A DNA stretch of 24,703 bases. Origin: Mucidula mucida. Lineage: Eukaryota; Basidiomycota; Agaricomycetes; Agaricales; Physalacriaceae. Position 1 is the first letter of the stretch; every line of letters begins with the position of its first letter. Made by a program: the position numbers and the translations under genes. Under the pieces are notes generated by a model. It did no database searches. It was given only the letters and a program-made list of their open reading frames with translations, and was not told the DNA's origin. This document shows positions 19,730 to 24,703 of the stretch, piece by piece. Where the stretch lies: contig JADNYV010000509.1 of the NCBI GenBank assembly GCA_015501055.1, positions 1-24,703 on the forward strand, read 5' to 3'.

Positions 19730-20253
19730 ACGTTAACATCCGAAATCGACTGACTGACGAATCTCTTCTCTCTTCCTATGTAATGCCTATGTAATGTATC
19801 TAGCTGCAGTCATTCGATATTGTATGATCATTTATATATCATCCCAGTCTATGCAGTACTGATGAACAATGCTGATCTGAGCGCTGAGCGACACCTATTT
19901 GACCGTCGACCGCCGGCACATCACAAACTTTAGCTTCAGATCATTTTGACAGAATACTCGTTTTGTGTCATTGTATGGTGGTCATTCAGACATTCTGGAT
20001 AGCAGTGACCAGCGACTTTAAGCATAACAGGGAACCTGACCGAGTTTGGCGAACAATGGCATGCCAGACGTATAACGTGATACCTTTTTCCATATGTAAG
20101 GGACAAAATGATATGCTTCTGACCACCACTGCGCTTCTCTTTTGTTGCTAACAGTAGGGTGTCTTACACTACACGTAAAAAGATTGCTCATGTCTTTTCA
20201 GATATTCAACTTCTTTTCGAAACCGATATTCGACAGAGCGCATTTGACGCGTC
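19730..20253. other. Intergenic between P450 and F-box gene
   Basis: This holds the P450 3' flank, with AT-rich repeats of tatgtaatg near 19778-19797, and the F-box gene 5' flank. No coding or RNA feature is seen. Confidence 0.4.
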
Positions 20254-21999
20254 ATGATGAAGTGAGTTAAATCTATAAGCTGCCCAATAACACGAGCATT
20301 TAATCACATTTCGTATAACAGACTTGTTCGCGATATATGTTCCTCGTACGACTGGATCGACACTTACTCAGTCGATGGCGCTATTCGGAGCGTGTTATCC
20401 CATAACGACGAACCCACCTCTTTCCAGGCATTCTCTCTTGCGTCTTCAAAGGAGCATATCGACCTGGCACACCATCGCATTACACAGGACATCGATCCTC
20501 TGCAGCACGCGTTAGACTTGCTGCACACACGTCGCCGTGCTTTAACCAGCCTCTCAGTCCGACACGCTGGGGCTCTTTCGACGTTGAGGCGGCTGCCCGA
20601 CGAGATTCTCCTAGAGATATTCCTTCATGCGAGCGACGATGATTACTTCGAAGTTACATGTCTACGAGAGGAGCCCTGGAAGTTGAGGGCAGTCTGTCGA
20701 AAGTGGGCCAGCATTGTCGAGGGTTGTTCCAGTTTATGGTGCAACATGTTCGTTGATGTCGCCCACGAAAACGTGGATCCTGCTGCCTTTGCGCAAGCGC
20801 TCAAGTTTTGCCGGTCTCGCCCTATCCAGATGAAACTGACTCTGGACGAATACTCCCAGTGGGGGGATTACCGTGTCGTCTTGGAAACCATCGTATCCTA
20901 TTCCCAGAGATGGGATACTTTGAGTATTGAGACCTCCAAAGGCTTGCTCCGTTTTGTTCTGGAATTGTTTCCCCTGCTAGAACAAAAGCTGCCTCTTCTC
21001 CGCTCTCTCAAACTTCGGGGAGTGGAATACGAGGACACCGAGTCGATGCCTCCAACTGCGACGCTTACAGCACTTCTTACTGCCCCATTGCTAGAGAGTG
21101 TGCAAATGGAGTTGCCCGGCTCACTACTCTTCGAGCGAGTGCTGGATATTCTCCCTATTCCATGCCACCAAATTCGGCAACTTTCATGCATCGAATATCA
21201 GCCAGCTGCACAGCAAGGACCTCTGTTTCTGTCAAAGGAGAAGTTTCCACTTCTCGAACGTTGTGTATTCGTTTCCTCCGATGCTCGCGCACAGTCCTCC
21301 AACCAAGTCTCCATCTCTGATCGTCTTGAACATGACCGCGTTATGCATCTGACCACATCGCAGGCAGACGTGTTGAGCGCCTTTTCTTTCCCGGCCTTGC
21401 GCACCTTGGCTCTTGGGGACCCTGCCGACAAGCCTGACAGACCATACTTCACATGCGAGAGCAGTGAAATGATATTTGAGGGCGTTTTTGATTTCTTGTC
21501 TGCATCGCGATGCTCCCTGGTCTCGCTGACGGTGTCTTATGCCTTCTCGTTGGTTGAGGAGTTTCTGTCAATACTGCGCATTGTTCCAACGCTCGAAATC
21601 CTCGACATGCGTGTCGCGTGGTCCAACGGAAAAAAGTGCGATGAGATCCTCTCTAGATTTTTTAGAGGTCTTGGTAAGAGAGGGGACGACTCCGTGTTTC
21701 TCGTGCTTCCTGCTTTGCAGGATCTGCGACTCTCAATAGCAGCCCAATACTGGATAACCGAAGATGTAAAAGATTACCATTTCTACCGCTACGACCTGCT
21801 ACACGAGTTTTGCTTCATCTCCAAAGTCTTTGTGGGAATCACGAAGCGCTCCATGTCAAGTGACGAGTCTTCGCGTTGGTGGTTGTCACAGGGTGACTTC
21901 AATCGGCTACAGGACCTCAAATTGACGAAATTCCTTTTTGAGGGACCACTGTTGCAATCCTGGGAGGAGCAGGATGAGGAGGAGGAGGACGACGATTAG
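20254..21999 (+). CDS. F-box protein, two exons
   Basis: Model: exon 1 at 20254-20261 (ATGATGAA) and exon 2 at 20322-21999, with a 60-bp intron (GTGAGT...AACAG) in phase 2, 1686 nt and 561 aa. The tiny first exon supplies the only nearby in-frame ATG, because exon 2 is open back to its acceptor without one. The F-box is at about 91-146 (LRRLPDEILLEIF, then WKLRAVCRKWASIV and LWCNMFV). The rest is leucine-rich repeat-like (LPLLRSLKLRGVEY, FPALRTLALGD, LPALQDLRLS). The protein ends in a run of Asp/Glu (EEQDEEEEDDD). It probably recruits a target protein to an SCF ubiquitin ligase through Skp1. The target is unknown. No internal stop or frameshift is present, unlike the pseudogene at 5.3-6.8 kb. 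Confidence 0.88.
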
Positions 22000-23442
22000 T
22001 AGAGCAGGGAACATGAGGATGGTTTCGAGCCCCGAGTTTAAGGACCTTGCGTAGTCTGTAGATAGAAATAAAAATTAGACAAATTCTCTCGAATGTACAT
22101 ACTATATGTTGTCTTGAGGATAACTAAACTCGGGAGAGGTAGGCCGCCGGAAACGTCAGGTTCGATTTCGACCACCAGCATTCCTTGAACGGAGATCCTT
22201 TCAATCACCATTTAGTAGGTCTAGTGCCATATACAAATGGTCTCCAACTTTCAAGTTTATTGGAGCGACGTCAGCTCTCATTCAGCTCATGCTAATATCC
22301 CTCCGCAAGGCATAATACTGTTGAAACTTATCAGCCCAAACTTGAAGTCGACACTGATATGTGACAAGATTCGCAAGTAACGGGCATTCTGGCAGCAGTT
22401 TTCGAGAAATGTGTATCAGTTCAACCAGTACTAGGAACAGTGAATAGGCGAGGAAGTATACATGTACGATGGTAGTCCGAGTCGGCGTGGAGTATGGACA
22501 GCCTCAACGTCCGCCATGAAAAATGACAGGCGGGGTAAACTTTTTGGGGAAAGCTTGGGCGACGGCACGAAGCTCTGCAGTAGTAGATACCCTGGGAGTA
22601 ATGGAGGGTGGCGATGTCGGATACAGGAAACAGTGTTTCTTTGAGTAAGGTCAATTGCCAGGGCAAGTTGAATGGCTAGAGAGTCATCAGTAGCCGCCCG
22701 AGCCGGATAATCATCAGCGCCTTCACTTTTGCGGATGCCATCTGCAAGATAGAAACTTGAGCAAAGTTGGTACCAGGGTCAGCCAGCGGCCAACATTGGA
22801 GCTTTACTTGAACATGACGGTTGGTGGCAAGATTAGGAGGATTGCACAGCCACACCAAGTTTCCTTCCACGCAGCCATCAGCTCCTTGCAGCGTAGCGTG
22901 AATGCGTGCCAGGACAAGTAACACGCGTCATAGACAGACCGAGCTCGAGAGCGAGTAGCATGCTACTCGTTGTCATCTCCCATAGGCGCAATCAAACCGA
23001 CGTTGCCCGGACTGCCTCCCCTTCGAGCTCACATACTGTCCAATATCTGGCGAGGAATACTGATGAATATGATATCTGGCAATTTGACGCGGACGACAGC
23101 ACAAGATTTGTCTTCTCCTGAAGTACTGTGTTTGTTCCAGGCTTGAGTACGCGTAGTCTTCCGAAGTCTTCCGACGCCCTGCGTTGGGGACACTGGTCTA
23201 TCCATTCAGGTTTCACCGTCACTGTCTCCTAGTCGAACTATGCTCTATTTTGCGTACAGCTATTCAACGATAACCTGCTTCTCGTTCGGAGGCTCTATAC
23301 TCTGATACCACGACACCGAACGACGTGTCTTGGAAAGCTTGCGCGGTGCTGATAGCGAGGATAACTAAGTCCGTGCCAGCTAGGATGAACATGACTGCCT
23401 CGTACTTACAAGCAAGGCCTTCACAAGATTATCGCCGCACGT
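22000..23442. other. Long stretch without a supported gene
   Basis: Only short frames are seen. On the minus strand, a 44-codon frame near 23260-23395 (reading FILAGTDLVILAISTAQAF) and the frame at 23222-22992 have a faintly protein-like composition and could be further pieces of the remnant at 23.44-23.68 kb. I could not join them in phase. Confidence 0.35.
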
Positions 23443-23675
23443 TGAGATAATACGTCGTTACAGGATCTGGAATGGTGTATGTGTCCCAAATCTTCGAGAC
23501 CTTCGACACATCGATTCTAAATTCTGTTAGGTAGCAGTATTGCATCGCACAGAGGTCGCGGGCGGTAATATTTGCAATCTTCAAAGTCTGTCTATCGGTT
23601 GCCTTTTACTCTCGCCATGATCTTTCTCCAGAAGATTAACATCACCTTCAGGAACGGCCATAGAGAAAGCTCGCA
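23443..23675 (-). pseudogene. Remnant of an unidentified protein-coding gene
   Basis: The minus strand reads MAVPEGDVNLLEKDHGESKR from about 23670 in one frame. After a stop and a frame change it continues as KIANITARDLCAMQYC, then LTEFRIDVSKVSKIWDTY and TTYYLNVRR-stop. The second part has strongly protein-like composition. No GT...AG intron was found that joins the two pieces, so this is either a broken gene or a wrongly split model. The family is not recognised. Confidence 0.35.
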
Positions 23676-24015
23676 GCAACCTTGACCCCGGTAACACTGG
23701 CAGCATATCCTCCCGTGCATTCGTTCGTGTCCAGATTTGAAATCATTACCAACCACAGCAAAGTGGCGCACCCGTGGAGAAGTCTTAACCGTGTGTGGAC
23801 GCGTTCGCCGGCAAGGCCGGCTGGACAAAGAGCTACACATCATTCCGTTGTTGTCATCTATTGAACCGGCCAGCCCATTGTTCACTAGGACCATCGCTCC
23901 TGGTGTGCACGCCCGATTTGGTAACTGGAGTTTTGATAGGTCAGAATGCCTGACTTATACAAAGTTCAGTTTCTCACTCTCTTCCCTTCCACCACGACAT
24001 CCTCCATCAACCACC

Positions 24016-24703
24016 ATGGCTGCTGAACTCGAGAGACTTCGGAAACTCTGCAAGGAACTCCTTGATAAGCCGTGTGTTGCATTCTACCCTTTTACTTGTC
24101 TATCTTCTAATTATCCTGCAGATGGACGGCGAACTCTAGCGATGGGGAGGACGTCGTTGTTGCTGCCGAACACAAGGAGGCCTTAACCTCCACCGACACT
24201 CTAGCCTTTCCGGAAGACTCTTCTGAACGCCTTGACGCGTCCGTTGGGCTTGAGCTCTCTAACGTCGGTGAGACCGATACCCAGACGTCTACAACTCATG
24301 TGTCCTCGCTCTTCGACGCGTTGCGTGAGGATATACCTCTGGTTGCACATGGTGAAGGCAACGGTGACGCGCTAGTCAACCCATATAGCCCGCGCTTGCC
24401 TTCGCCCACTCCCACTTTGAGTCTCAAGGATTCCCTTGCCTCTGAGGGAACCGCAATCACCGCACCATACCGTGACGCGGCACCCACACCTCGATATCCT
24501 AACTCATCCCAGTATATACAACCGTCTATGAACATCGTCAAGGCTCCCTTTGTCGAAGCAGGACACGCTGCTGCCAACAAGCACACGATACCATTCGCTG
24601 AATGGTATCAGCGAGTGTTTTACCGACCTCCTCCTTGCGCAGAGACTGCCTCGTTCATTCCTCCTCCTCCCGGAGCTACGTACCTTACTCCCGAACAGTC
24701 TCT
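24016..24703 (+). CDS. Unidentified Pro/Ser-rich protein, 5' part, runs off the window
   Basis: Model: exon 1 at 24016-24071 (ATG in a good context, accaccATGG; MAAELERLRKLCKELLDK), a 50-bp intron (GTGTGT...CTGCAG) in phase 2, and exon 2 from 24122, open to the window end. At least 212 residues are present. After a short charged helix the chain is rich in Ser, Thr, Pro, Asp and Glu, so is probably disordered. Near the edge it becomes more ordered (TIPFAEWYQRVFYRPPPC, ATYLTPEQS). The leader is pyrimidine-rich (ctcactctcttcccttcc). No known domain was recognised. It could be a host gene or the gag-like start of a retroelement; what follows past the window would decide. Confidence 0.65.

Noticed and set aside
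17417..21999. P450 and F-box gene as parts of a secondary-metabolite cluster
   Set aside because: No backbone synthase, transporter or other tailoring enzyme is visible nearby; adjacency alone is not evidence.
22155..22180. tRNA-like T-arm words (ggttcgatttcgacc)
   Set aside because: No acceptor stem, D-arm or anticodon arm could be folded around them; other GTTCGA-like hits also failed.
1..24703. CRISPR array or bacterial-style operon
   Set aside because: No regularly spaced identical repeats; genes are intron-rich with eukaryotic splice sites.

Overview
The window looks like an Agaricomycete (mushroom-forming basidiomycete) nuclear genome. The real genes are split by many short introns of about 46-66 bp with GT...AG ends. 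The recognisable content is typical of that group: a multi-exon class II cytochrome P450, F-box/LRR proteins and transposon debris. All exon models were built by hand from open frames, splice signals and phase agreement. No RNA evidence or database search was available.

Layout. 1-2.8 kb holds no convincing gene, only small repeats and intron-like fragments. At 2992-4447 (minus) lies a two-exon gene whose C-terminal half is an Ala/Glu-rich heptad-repeat coiled coil encoded by a 21/42-bp minisatellite. At 5.3-6.8 kb (minus) lies an F-box/LRR pseudogene with several frameshifts. At 7450-7995 lies a likely fragment of a retroelement polyprotein. From 8527 to 16403 lies a 7.9-kb unit bounded by matching inverted ends. 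Downstream are an apparently intact P450 (17417-19729), an F-box gene (20254-21999), a stretch with decayed coding traces on the minus strand (22-23.7 kb), and the 5' part of an unidentified gene that runs off the window (24016-24703).

The highlight is the 7.9-kb unit. Its ends match over the first 42 bp with one mismatch and again over an inner 20-bp block. The left end contains a perfect 22-bp palindrome. Inside are three genes whose exon sums are exact multiples of three. Gene A (10 exons, 1260 aa) has an N-terminal C2H2-like finger, a core with motifs like CACTA/Plavaka-type transposases, a Cys/His cluster and an RGG-rich tail. Gene B (2 exons, 284 aa, minus strand) is basic with a coiled coil. 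Gene C (7 exons, 467 aa) is unrecognised. B and C diverge from a 122-bp shared promoter gap, and A and B converge with 30 bp between their stops. The simplest reading is a potentially autonomous DNA transposon in which A is the transposase and B and C are accessory proteins. That reading is an inference from sequence alone.
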